The notes under the pieces are model-generated. The model saw only the letters and a program-made list of their open reading frames with translations, did not search any database and had not been told where the DNA came from. This document shows, one piece after another, positions 1-4,993 of a DNA stretch of 7,186 nt. Position 1 is the stretch's first letter, and every line of letters starts with the position of its first letter. The DNA is taken from positions 1-7,186 of the forward strand of contig USDI01000111.1 of assembly GCA_900553305.1 (NCBI GenBank), in the 5' to 3' direction. Position numbers and translations under genes: made by a program. Origin of the DNA: an uncultured Lachnospiraceae bacterium. GTDB taxonomy: Bacteria > Bacillota > Clostridia > Lachnospirales > Lachnospiraceae.

Positions 1-30
1 ATCTGATTTGATGAAGTCATCATATCAGAT
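1..30. repeat. 30-bp near-perfect inverted repeat at the window edge
   Basis: ATCTGAT (1-7) pairs with ATCAGAT (24-30), and TGATG (9-13) with CATCA (18-22), leaving one T-T mismatch (8/23) and a central AAGT. No T-run follows directly (the next bases are TGTCTGG), so it is not a textbook intrinsic terminator. It could be the end of an upstream transcription unit lying outside the window, or a protein-binding dyad about 75 bp upstream of the promoter of the TrpR-like gene. The sequence alone does not decide between these. Confidence 0.5.
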
Positions 31-106
31 TGTCTGGTGGTTTTCAATAGTTTTTCGATAAGTTTTATCCCTGATATCCATACCATGATATATTTTGATT
101 TTCCAG

Positions 107-135
107 TAGACTTTAAAACTTTAGTATGTTAAAAT
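107..135 (+). promoter_or_regulatory. Predicted sigma-A promoter of the TrpR-like gene
   Basis: A -35-like TAGACT (107-112; 4 of 6 match TTGACA) is separated by 17 bp from TAAAAT (130-135). The -10 is preceded by TGT (127-129), giving an extended -10. The start of transcription would fall near 142, leaving a leader of about 50 nt. That leader contains an imperfect dyad, with GTGAA (144-148) facing TTCAC (167-171), which could serve for autoregulation; this last point is speculation. Confidence 0.5.
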
Positions 136-194
136 ATTACTGTGTGAATATCACTATGTAAAATATGTTCACGTTCATTTAATGGAGGTGTCTT

Positions 195-485
195 ATGAAT
201 AAGAAAATACAGACGGAAGCAGTCGATCATTTATTTGAAGCCATTCTTTCCCTTGAGAACAAGGAAGAATGCTATAGCTTTTTTGAAGATCTCTGCACGG
301 TTAATGAACTGCTCTCTCTCTCCCAGCGTTACGAGGTAGCATCCATGTTGAAGGATCACAAAACCTACCTTGAAATTGCAGAGAAAACCGGAGCATCCAC
401 AGCTACGATCAGCCGGGTAAACCGTTCCTTAAACTACGGGAACGATGGATACGAACTTGTATTTTCCAGAATACATCATAGCTAA
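195..485 (+). CDS. TrpR-like DNA-binding regulator, YerC/YecD family
   Basis: A 96-residue, all-helical Trp-repressor-fold protein. The start is well supported: GGAGGTG (184-190) lies 4 nt upstream of ATG. The N-terminal half (about residues 10-45) holds dimerisation helices with the family pattern FFEDLCTVNELLSLSQRYEV. The helix-turn-helix spans about residues 57-77 (YLEIAEKTGASTATISRVNR), followed by the family-typical RSLNYGNDGY. The length matches the roughly 100-residue YerC family. Such proteins act as dimeric cytoplasmic repressors. I recall the Bacillus subtilis member being linked to control of histidine biosynthesis (HisR), but cannot check that here. The gene is monocistronic, with its own promoter upstream and a terminator starting 22 nt after the stop. 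The effector ligand and targets cannot be read from the sequence. Confidence 0.93.
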   Translation: MNKKIQTEAVDHLFEAILSLENKEECYSFFEDLCTVNELLSLSQRYEVASMLKDHKTYLEIAEKTGASTATISRVNRSLNYGNDGYELVFSRIHHS

Positions 486-507
486 TGAATATTATTATCA
501 TGTTTAT

Positions 508-543
508 AATAAATGGGTAAGCCCTGTGGCTTACCCATTTATT
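508..543. terminator. Shared bidirectional hairpin terminator overlapping a stop codon
   Basis: A perfect 16-bp stem (508-523 with 528-543) closes a CTGT loop. It serves the TrpR-like gene on the plus strand, where the stem ends in ATTTATT. It is also positioned to end the convergent minus-strand gene, whose last two sense codons and stop codon (TAA at 531-533) lie inside one arm. The U-tract is poor on both sides beyond the A/T-rich stem base, so efficiency may be moderate. Confidence 0.8.
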
Positions 544-1511
544 TCGATTAACGTCATCGGATCAATATATTCTTCATTCTGCGTGATTTCATAGCCAAGC
601 TTCGTGTTATCTTCTCCTACCGTAAACAGGATATATCCCTTGCCCAGCGTCTCGCCGGTCTTTACAAGCGGTGTTCCATTATTCCGGTAAATGGACTGAT
701 ACCCGTTTCCATGGTCAATCACAATTTTATTTCCATATTGCTCATCGGCATCAATGCTGAGCACAACTCCCGTACCGGTTGATACGATATTAACTCCATC
801 TGCAGCCGTAAACTCTAACATGGGATGTTCATCCGCATCCATGGTTTCCTCCATCGTAGCGGTTCCGCTTAACGGGAAGCCCTTCGGCATTGCATTTTCA
901 CTTTCTTCCTGTGAAATCGCATCTTCCGTTGCCATCTTCTTGCTGACGGTTTCACTTAAAACTGTGATCTTACTGTTCAGGGTTGCATTCTCTACCGTGA
1001 GAGACTCGTTCTCATCTGTGAGCGTATTAATCTGGCTGATCTGGCTGATCATTTCCTGATGCATATTTTGAAGCGTGATCGAGTCATAAATCAACCGACA
1101 CACCACCAGTACAATCACTAAAAACAACGCAATACCTGCCAGTTCGATTGCTGTTGATCCAATATGGTGCTGACGGATGACTCCGTCCTCTTTCTCCGTT
1201 ACCAACAGAAGAAAAAACTTGCTCTTACGTCTTTTTCTTTCCTTCACAGTCTCCGGCTCAGATCCCGTTTCGTTTTCCTTGTTATCCAGCTCTTTTGTAT
1301 TAGTGCCCGGATTCTCGGATTGCTTTACATCTTCTGATTTCTTTACTTCTTCTGCCTCTTTTGTTTCTTCGGCAGCTTTCTGTTCTGATTGATCCGCAGC
1401 AGCAGTTTCAGCTTTTACTTCGGAAGTTTCTTTCCCTTCTTCGGTCTTCTCTGTCACCTGCCCGCTTTCAGTCTTTTCGACCTTCGTTTCCTCGACTTTG
1501 GATTGTTTCAT
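531..1511 (-). CDS. Single-pass membrane protein with coiled coil and degenerate LytM/M23-like domain
   Basis: 326 residues from the ATG at 1511. This start is preferred because GGAGGTG (1519-1525) sits 7 nt upstream; the ATG at 1517 is only 1 nt from it, and an upstream in-frame ATG at 1568 lies within the predicted promoter. Residues 1-90 are a Glu/Lys/Thr-rich, probably disordered cytoplasmic tail. A basic stretch (KERKRRKSK, 90-98) precedes one membrane segment at about 118-141, giving a type II topology. Residues about 145-195 look like a coiled coil. Residues about 232-325 resemble the LytM/M23 beta-fold (GTGVVLSI, NKIVIDHGNGYQSIY, VKTGETLGKG, LGYEI). The zinc ligands appear to be missing: no HxxxD at the domain start, and the final HxH is replaced by LGYE. 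It is therefore probably non-catalytic, a role like that of amidase activators or SpoIIQ-type anchors (inference). It is divergent from the cold-shock gene and monocistronic. Confidence 0.85.
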   Translation of the reverse strand: MKQSKVEETKVEKTESGQVTEKTEEGKETSEVKAETAAADQSEQKAAEETKEAEEVKKSEDVKQSENPGTNTKELDNKENETGSEPETVKERKRRKSKFFLLLVTEKEDGVIRQHHIGSTAIELAGIALFLVIVLVVCRLIYDSITLQNMHQEMISQISQINTLTDENESLTVENATLNSKITVLSETVSKKMATEDAISQEESENAMPKGFPLSGTATMEETMDADEHPMLEFTAADGVNIVSTGTGVVLSIDADEQYGNKIVIDHGNGYQSIYRNNGTPLVKTGETLGKGYILFTVGEDNTKLGYEITQNEEYIDPMTLIEING

Positions 1512-1518
1512 TTTCATA

Positions 1519-1525
1519 CACCTCC
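1519..1525 (-). promoter_or_regulatory. Ribosome binding site that sets the start of the LytM-like gene
   Basis: GGAGGTG on the minus strand, 7 nt before the ATG at 1511 and only 1 nt before the ATG at 1517. The spacing selects the downstream ATG and makes the longer reading from 1568 unlikely. Confidence 0.85.
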
Positions 1526-1539
1526 GGTCAATTAGGGAC

Positions 1540-1568
1540 ATTCTAACACAATTTTCCAAATCACACAA
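1540..1568 (-). promoter_or_regulatory. Predicted sigma-A promoter of the LytM-like gene
   Basis: On the minus strand, TTGTGT (-35, 1563-1568) is separated by 17 bp from TAGAAT (-10, 1540-1545), with a TGT just upstream of the -10 (extended -10). Transcription would begin near 1533, giving a leader of about 20 nt that just includes the ribosome binding site. The placement rules out translation starts at 1568 and 1541. Confidence 0.65.
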
Positions 1569-1629
1569 CTATTACCATTTCATACAAAGAAATTCCTTTA
1601 CATTTAGGGTTTCCTGTGCTATTCTGAAC

Positions 1630-1662
1630 TTGTTACAAATTACTGTAACGGCACTATATATT
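1630..1662 (+). promoter_or_regulatory. Candidate promoter and dyad upstream of the cold-shock gene
   Basis: A TATATATT -10 region (1655-1662) lies 16-19 bp from TTGTTA (1630-1635) or TTACAA (1633-1638). The spacing is not ideal for any single pair, so the -35 assignment is uncertain. A perfect inverted repeat, GTTACA (1632-1637) and TGTAAC (1644-1649) with a 6-bp spacer, overlaps the -35 area and could be an operator. The resulting leader would be only about 20 nt, unlike the long thermosensing leader of Escherichia coli cspA. Confidence 0.45.
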
Positions 1663-1687
1663 TTTAATTTTCTTGGAGGTATCTACA

Positions 1688-1888
1688 ATGAACAAAGGTA
1701 CAGTTAAGTGGTTTAACAACCAAAAAGGTTACGGATTCATCTCTGATGAGTCAGGCAATGACGTTTTCGTACATTACTCAGGATTAAACATGGAAGGCTT
1801 CAAGTCTCTTGAAGAAGGAGCTGCTGTAGAATTCGATGTAGTAAATGGCGAAAAAGGACCTCAGGCTGTAAACGTAACAAAGTTATAA
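1688..1888 (+). CDS. Cold-shock domain protein (CspA/CspB family)
   Basis: A 66-residue single cold-shock domain, a five-stranded OB fold that binds single-stranded RNA and DNA and acts as an RNA chaperone in the cytoplasm. RNP1 is KGYGFIS (residues 13-19) and RNP2 is VFVHYS (26-31). The surface aromatic residues W8, F9, Y15, F17, F27 and H29 are all present. The length is the family norm. The ATG at 1688 is chosen because GGAGGT (1675-1680) ends 7 nt before it. An in-frame TTG at 1673 overlaps the ribosome binding site and would add only five residues absent from the family. The gene is monocistronic, with a terminator about 100 nt downstream. Whether it is cold-induced or constitutive cannot be told from the sequence. 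Confidence 0.97.
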   Translation: MNKGTVKWFNNQKGYGFISDESGNDVFVHYSGLNMEGFKSLEEGAAVEFDVVNGEKGPQAVNVTKL

Positions 1889-1986
1889 TTCTTCGGAATC
1901 GTAACGCTTTATTTAATTCAGTAACACGATGTGCCTGTTCTTAAATATAACTATTTAGAATTTGCTATTGTTTTAAGGAATTAAAG

Positions 1987-2015
1987 AAAACCCCATCCCA
2001 ACCGATGGGGTTTTT
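1987..2015 (+). terminator. Strong intrinsic terminator after the cold-shock gene
   Basis: A perfect 11-bp stem, AAAACCCCATC (1987-1997) with GATGGGGTTTT (2004-2014), has a CCAACC loop. Its T-run (2011-2015) overlaps the base of the stem. It lies about 100 nt past the csp stop, so the csp transcript has an A/T-rich 3' tail (1889-1986) in which I see no gene, only a 4-bp hairpin with a TTCG loop at 1888-1899. An in-frame ATG inside this stem (2005) is not a real start. Confidence 0.9.
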
Positions 2016-2073
2016 CGTTGCCTTGCAGTTAGTGCAAAATATTGCTTTAAAGTATTTAAGGAGAACAATTTTC

Positions 2074-3429
2074 ATGAAACGAGAATCTTTTAAATCCCGG
2101 CTTGGTTTCCTGCTGGTCAGCGCCGGATGCGCAATCGGAATCGGAAATGTCTGGCGTTTCCCCTTTGTTACCGGGCAGAACGGCGGCGGTCTTTTCGTAC
2201 TTTTATATCTGGTGTTTTTAGTAATTATGGGACTTCCCGTTCTTACGATGGAGCTTGCTGTCGGACGTGCCAGCCGTAAGAGTGCCGTTCTCGGATATAA
2301 AGCGCTGGAAAAGCCCGGAAGCAAGTGGCACATTCATGGATGGTTTGCCATGTTCGGCTGCTACATGCTGATGATGTACTACACCACGGTCTCCGGATGG
2401 ATGGTTTCCTATTGTGTAAAATTTGCAACCGGAAGCTTTGTATCCGGAATGACCACTGAGGATACCGGTGCGGTGTTTGGTAATCTGCTTGCCGATCCGG
2501 TTCAGATGGGACTCTGGATGACCGTTACCGTCGTTGCCGGCTTCCTGATCTGCAGCCGTGGTCTTCAGAACGGTCTTGAAAAGATCAGTAAGATCATGAT
2601 GATTGCTTTACTCTTCCTGATCCTTTTACTTGCCGCGCACAGCTTCACTCTTTCCGGTGCCGGAGAAGGAATTAAATTCTATCTGGTTCCGAATCTTGAT
2701 ACTGTCCGCGATGTGGGTATCGGCAATGTGATTTCAGCTGCCATGAACCAGTCCTTCTTCACCTTAAGCCTCGGTGTTGCCGCAATGGAAATCTTCGGAA
2801 GCTACATGAGCAGGGATAACACCCTTGCAGGCGAAGGCGTCCAGATCTGCGCACTGGATACATTTGTTGCCATCGCTTCCGGACTGATTATTTTCCCTGC
2901 CTGCTTCAGCTACGGTGTCGAGGTCAATGCAGGTCCCCAGTTGATTTTCATTACCCTTCCCAATGTTTTCGTCAATATGCAGGGTGGCCGAATCTGGGGA
3001 ACCCTTTTCTTTCTGTTTATGACCTTTGCAAGCTTTTCCACGGTCATTGCTGTATTTGAAAATATCATGTCCTTCTGCATGGATATGTTCGGCATGAGCC
3101 GTAAAAAGGCAGCGCTCATCAACTGTATCATCATTCTGATTGCGAGTCTGCCCTGTGTTCTCGGTTACAACGTATGGAGTAATCTGCACCCGATTGGCGG
3201 ACGTGATGTATTGGACAGTGAAGATTTTCTGGTTAGCAATCTGCTGCTTCCCTTAGGTTCCCTCGTTTATTTACTGTTCTGCGTAACGAAATGGGGATGG
3301 GGCTTTGACCACTATCTGGAGGAAGCCAATACCGGAAAGGGCCTGAAGCTTGGCCGTTTCTTAAAGCCTTACTTCCAGTTCATCCTTCCGATTTTAATTC
3401 TGATCATCTTAATTCAGGGACTTTTATAG
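2074..3429 (+). CDS. Sodium-dependent amino-acid symporter, SNF/NSS family
   Basis: 451 residues of integral membrane protein with the LeuT fold. Members couple the inward Na+ gradient to uptake of amino acids or related amines. The length and predicted segments fit the 11-helix bacterial subgroup (MhsT and Tyt1-like, about 450 residues) rather than 12-helix LeuT. TM1 has the family signature AIGIGNVWRFPF (residues 20-31), with N25 and R28 at the positions of LeuT N27 (Na1) and R30 (outer gate), then the loop GQNGGG. TM6 carries SFFTLSLG and GSY. TM8 carries FASFST, matching the Na2-site Ala-x-x-(Thr/Ser)-Ser region. The start at 2074 is chosen because AAGGAG (2058-2063) lies 10 nt upstream; a longer reading from 2005 would begin inside a terminator. 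No clear promoter is seen between 2016 and 2057. The substrate is unknown; hydrophobic or aromatic amino acids would be typical. Confidence 0.95.
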   Translation: MKRESFKSRLGFLLVSAGCAIGIGNVWRFPFVTGQNGGGLFVLLYLVFLVIMGLPVLTMELAVGRASRKSAVLGYKALEKPGSKWHIHGWFAMFGCYMLMMYYTTVSGWMVSYCVKFATGSFVSGMTTEDTGAVFGNLLADPVQMGLWMTVTVVAGFLICSRGLQNGLEKISKIMMIALLFLILLLAAHSFTLSGAGEGIKFYLVPNLDTVRDVGIGNVISAAMNQSFFTLSLGVAAMEIFGSYMSRDNTLAGEGVQICALDTFVAIASGLIIFPACFSYGVEVNAGPQLIFITLPNVFVNMQGGRIWGTLFFLFMTFASFSTVIAVFENIMSFCMDMFGMSRKKAALINCIIILIASLPCVLGYNVWSNLHPIGGRDVLDSEDFLVSNLLLPLGSLVYLLFCVTKWGWGFDHYLEEANTGKGLKLGRFLKPYFQFILPILILIILIQGLL

Positions 3430-3459
3430 AAAAAAACCAATAGAAAAGTTATCAAACCA

Positions 3460-3492
3460 AAAACCTACCGGAACAATCCGCCGGTAGGTTTT
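3460..3492. terminator. Bidirectional terminator between the symporter and hisA
   Basis: A perfect 12-bp stem, AAAACCTACCGG (3460-3471) with CCGGTAGGTTTT (3481-3492), has a 9-nt loop. On the plus strand it ends in TTTTCTATTTT and terminates the symporter. On the minus strand it ends in TTTTTGGTTT and lies 37 nt after the hisA stop. It therefore serves both convergent genes. Confidence 0.9.
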
Positions 3493-3528
3493 CTATTTTA
3501 TATTCTTTTATTTTATATTTTTCTGTAA

Positions 3529-4302
3529 CTATTCACAGATCTTAATCACCTTTTCAAAGCTCATCGTTCCACCAAATAAATCCAGCGCACTTCCGATCGT
3601 AACATCCACTTTTCCCATGCCAAGCTTCTTTAATAATGCAAGATCCTCATAGGAATGTACCCCACCGGCATAGGTTGCCGGAATGTCACTGTATTTTCCA
3701 AGCATCAAAGCGACTTCCTCTTCAATTCCATTCGCCTTTCCCTCCACGTCCACGGCATGAACCAGAAATTCATCACAATGGGAAGAAAGCTCTGCAATGG
3801 TCTGTTCGTTCAGCATGACATCCGTATAGTTCTGCCAGCGGTCGGTCACAATATAATAACCGCCATCTCTTTTGCGGCAGCTCAGATCCAGAACCAGATG
3901 CTTTTTCGAAACCGCCTGTTCCATCTCCTTCAACCGCTCATAATGAAGCTTCCCACCCTTAAATACATAGGACGTCACAATAACATGACTGGCGCCCGCT
4001 TTCAGGTACTCTCCTGCATTTTCCGGAGTGATTCCGCCTCCGATCTGGAGCCCTCCGGGATATACCTTAAGAGCCTCCATGGCCTGCTGCTTTGACTGTT
4101 CATAAAATTCAGAAGAAACAGGATTTAATAAAATAATATGCCCGCCAGCCAGTTTTTTAATCTGGTACAATCTGGCAAAATGTGCAGCCGTCTGCTGCGC
4201 CACAAAATTTTCCGTGGCCTGATTGCCGGCATCGACAAGGCTTCCGCCAACGATCTGCTTTACTTTTCCATTATGAATATCAATACATGGTCTGAATTTC
4301 AT
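3529..4302 (-). CDS. hisA: HisA, ProFAR isomerase of the eukaryotic (yeast HIS6-like) type
   Basis: 257 residues. Phosphoribosylformimino-5-aminoimidazole carboxamide ribotide isomerase opens the ring of ProFAR by an Amadori rearrangement to give PRFAR, a middle step of histidine synthesis in the cytoplasm. The N-terminus RPCIDIHNGKVKQIVGG places catalytic D8 at the end of strand 1. The second acid is probably D139 in LVLDLSCRK. The phosphate-binding turns are QIGGGI (86-91) and YAGGVHS (211-217), with IGSALDLFGG near the end. The block around LSCRKRDGGYYIVTDRWQ is characteristic of the eukaryotic type and unlike common bacterial HisA. The start is supported by AAAGGA, 7 nt upstream of ATG. 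The gene stands alone with no his neighbours here; other his genes must lie elsewhere. Function is inferred with high but not complete certainty. Confidence 0.92.
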   Translation of the reverse strand: MKFRPCIDIHNGKVKQIVGGSLVDAGNQATENFVAQQTAAHFARLYQIKKLAGGHIILLNPVSSEFYEQSKQQAMEALKVYPGGLQIGGGITPENAGEYLKAGASHVIVTSYVFKGGKLHYERLKEMEQAVSKKHLVLDLSCRKRDGGYYIVTDRWQNYTDVMLNEQTIAELSSHCDEFLVHAVDVEGKANGIEEEVALMLGKYSDIPATYAGGVHSYEDLALLKKLGMGKVDVTIGSALDLFGGTMSFEKVIKICE

Positions 4303-4335
4303 GGTAAGATCCTTTCTTTGTTCCGCATAGATTTC

Positions 4336-4379
4336 ATATCCCGGGATATACTAACTGCGTAAACTGTACGAACGCAGTT
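4336..4379. promoter_or_regulatory. Divergent promoter region with two perfect dyads (hisA / lipoprotein)
   Basis: A 14-bp perfect palindrome, ATATCCCGGGATAT (4336-4349), is followed 3 bp later by AACTGCGT (4353-4360) facing ACGCAGTT (4372-4379) across 11 bp. A good plus-strand -10, TATACT (4347-4352), overlaps a minus-strand -10-like TAGTAT (4348-4353). Neither has a convincing -35 at 16-18 bp. The second dyad lies in the -10/-35 region for hisA and at the start of the transcript for the lipoprotein, where it could act as an operator or as a 5' hairpin. The palindrome lies upstream of the plus -10 and in the early hisA transcript. Confidence 0.5.
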
Positions 4380-4400
4380 TGAAAATATAAGGAGGACATT

Positions 4401-4907
4401 ATGAAGACATCAAAAAAATGGCTTGTACTCACTCTCGCCTTTACCATGCTTTGTCTGCTTACTGCATGTGGAAATAACAACAAAGCGAATGGTAACGTAA
4501 ATGGTGCCACAGCCGGTACAAACAACACCGGTGGCAACAAGGAACAGAATGGCACAATGGATACCGACAACAACACAACCAATAACACAACAGGCACAGG
4601 CACAAACAACACCACTGACAATGACAATTCTCTGATGGATGGTGCCGGAAACCTGGTGGACGACACCGGTAACGCGGTAGGCGATGCCATCGATGACGTT
4701 GGTAATACCGTAGGTGACGTAATCGACGATGCCGGAGACGCGGTAGGTGGTGCGGTAGACAATATCACAGATGGCGTTTCTGACATCACAGGTGACATTG
4801 TCGGCGATGGAGATGGCGCCGGAACCGACACCAATACGGCTACAGGCACCGGTAACGGTCCTGCAACAGGTGCAGCCGGTAACACAACCGGTAATGCCGG
4901 AAGATAA
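4401..4907 (+). CDS. Low-complexity Asn/Thr/Gly/Asp-rich lipoprotein with 11-residue repeats
   Basis: 168 residues that I cannot assign to a named family. The start is clear: AAGGAGG (4389-4395) lies 5 nt before ATG. Residues 1-22 are a lipoprotein signal peptide (KK, then a hydrophobic stretch) with lipobox LTAC and lipidation at C23, so the mature protein should be anchored outside the cytoplasmic membrane. Residues 24-77 are Asn/Thr/Gly-rich and probably disordered. Residues 86-129 form four 11-residue units of the pattern (V/I)DDxGxxVGDx, losing consensus in the fourth. The tail (130-168) is again Gly/Thr/Asp/Asn-rich. There are few aromatic residues (W7 and F14, both in the signal peptide) and only two lysines in the mature part, giving a strongly acidic protein. 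It is monocistronic and divergent from hisA. Roles such as surface spacer, cation binding or adhesion are guesses. Confidence 0.85.
   Translation: MKTSKKWLVLTLAFTMLCLLTACGNNNKANGNVNGATAGTNNTGGNKEQNGTMDTDNNTTNNTTGTGTNNTTDNDNSLMDGAGNLVDDTGNAVGDAIDDVGNTVGDVIDDAGDAVGGAVDNITDGVSDITGDIVGDGDGAGTDTNTATGTGNGPATGAAGNTTGNAGR
4656..4787 (+). repeat. Four degenerate 33-nt in-frame repeats (hendecads)
   Basis: These encode VDDTGNAVGDA, IDDVGNTVGDV, IDDAGDAVGGA and VDNITDGVSDI (lipoprotein residues 86-96, 97-107, 108-118 and 119-129). A shorter preceding unit, DGAGNLV (80-86), looks like a truncated copy. The DNA copies differ at many third positions, so the repeat is old or maintained at the protein level rather than a recent tandem duplication. 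Confidence 0.75.
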
Positions 4908-4939
4908 TGCATGCTTATCCTTCAGCAGAATAATACCGG

Positions 4940-4970
4940 AAAGGGCATCGCGAACAGGCGATGCCCTTTT
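4940..4970 (+). terminator. Intrinsic terminator after the lipoprotein gene
   Basis: A perfect 12-bp stem, AAAGGGCATCGC (4940-4951) with GCGATGCCCTTT (4958-4969), has a GAACAG loop and is followed by TATTTG. On the minus strand, where fbp ends 24 nt away, the tail is only TTTCCGG. The hairpin would terminate fbp less well there, though it may still do so. Confidence 0.88.
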
Positions 4971-4993
4971 ATTTGCCTTTATTTTCTTTTCTC

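Noticed and set aside
1512..1568. Longer start (ATG at 1568) for the LytM-like gene
   Set aside because: The extra 19 codons lie over the predicted -35/-10 and leader. The only good ribosome binding site (1519-1525) fits the ATG at 1511.
1888..1899. ATTC-TTCG-GAAT hairpin just after the csp stop
   Set aside because: Four base pairs with no T-run is too little for a terminator. The 11-bp terminator at 1987-2015 explains the end of the transcript.
2023..2037. TTGCA-GTTAG-TGCAA dyad upstream of the symporter
   Set aside because: Arms of 5 bp in A/T-rich DNA are expected by chance, and no clear promoter can be placed relative to it.
2005..2073. Longer start (ATG at 2005) for the symporter
   Set aside because: This ATG is inside the csp terminator stem and lacks a ribosome binding site. 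The family N-terminus fits the ATG at 2074.
2764..3189. 141-codon open frame on the minus strand inside the symporter gene
   Set aside because: It is fully contained in a confidently identified gene, has no recognisable domain, and has the composition of an antisense shadow.
4334..4912. 192-codon Pro/Ser/Val-rich open frame on the minus strand opposite the lipoprotein
   Set aside because: It is a by-product of the repetitive, GC-biased codons of the lipoprotein. It lacks a ribosome binding site and reads as low complexity, while the plus frame has a signal peptide, lipobox and good start.
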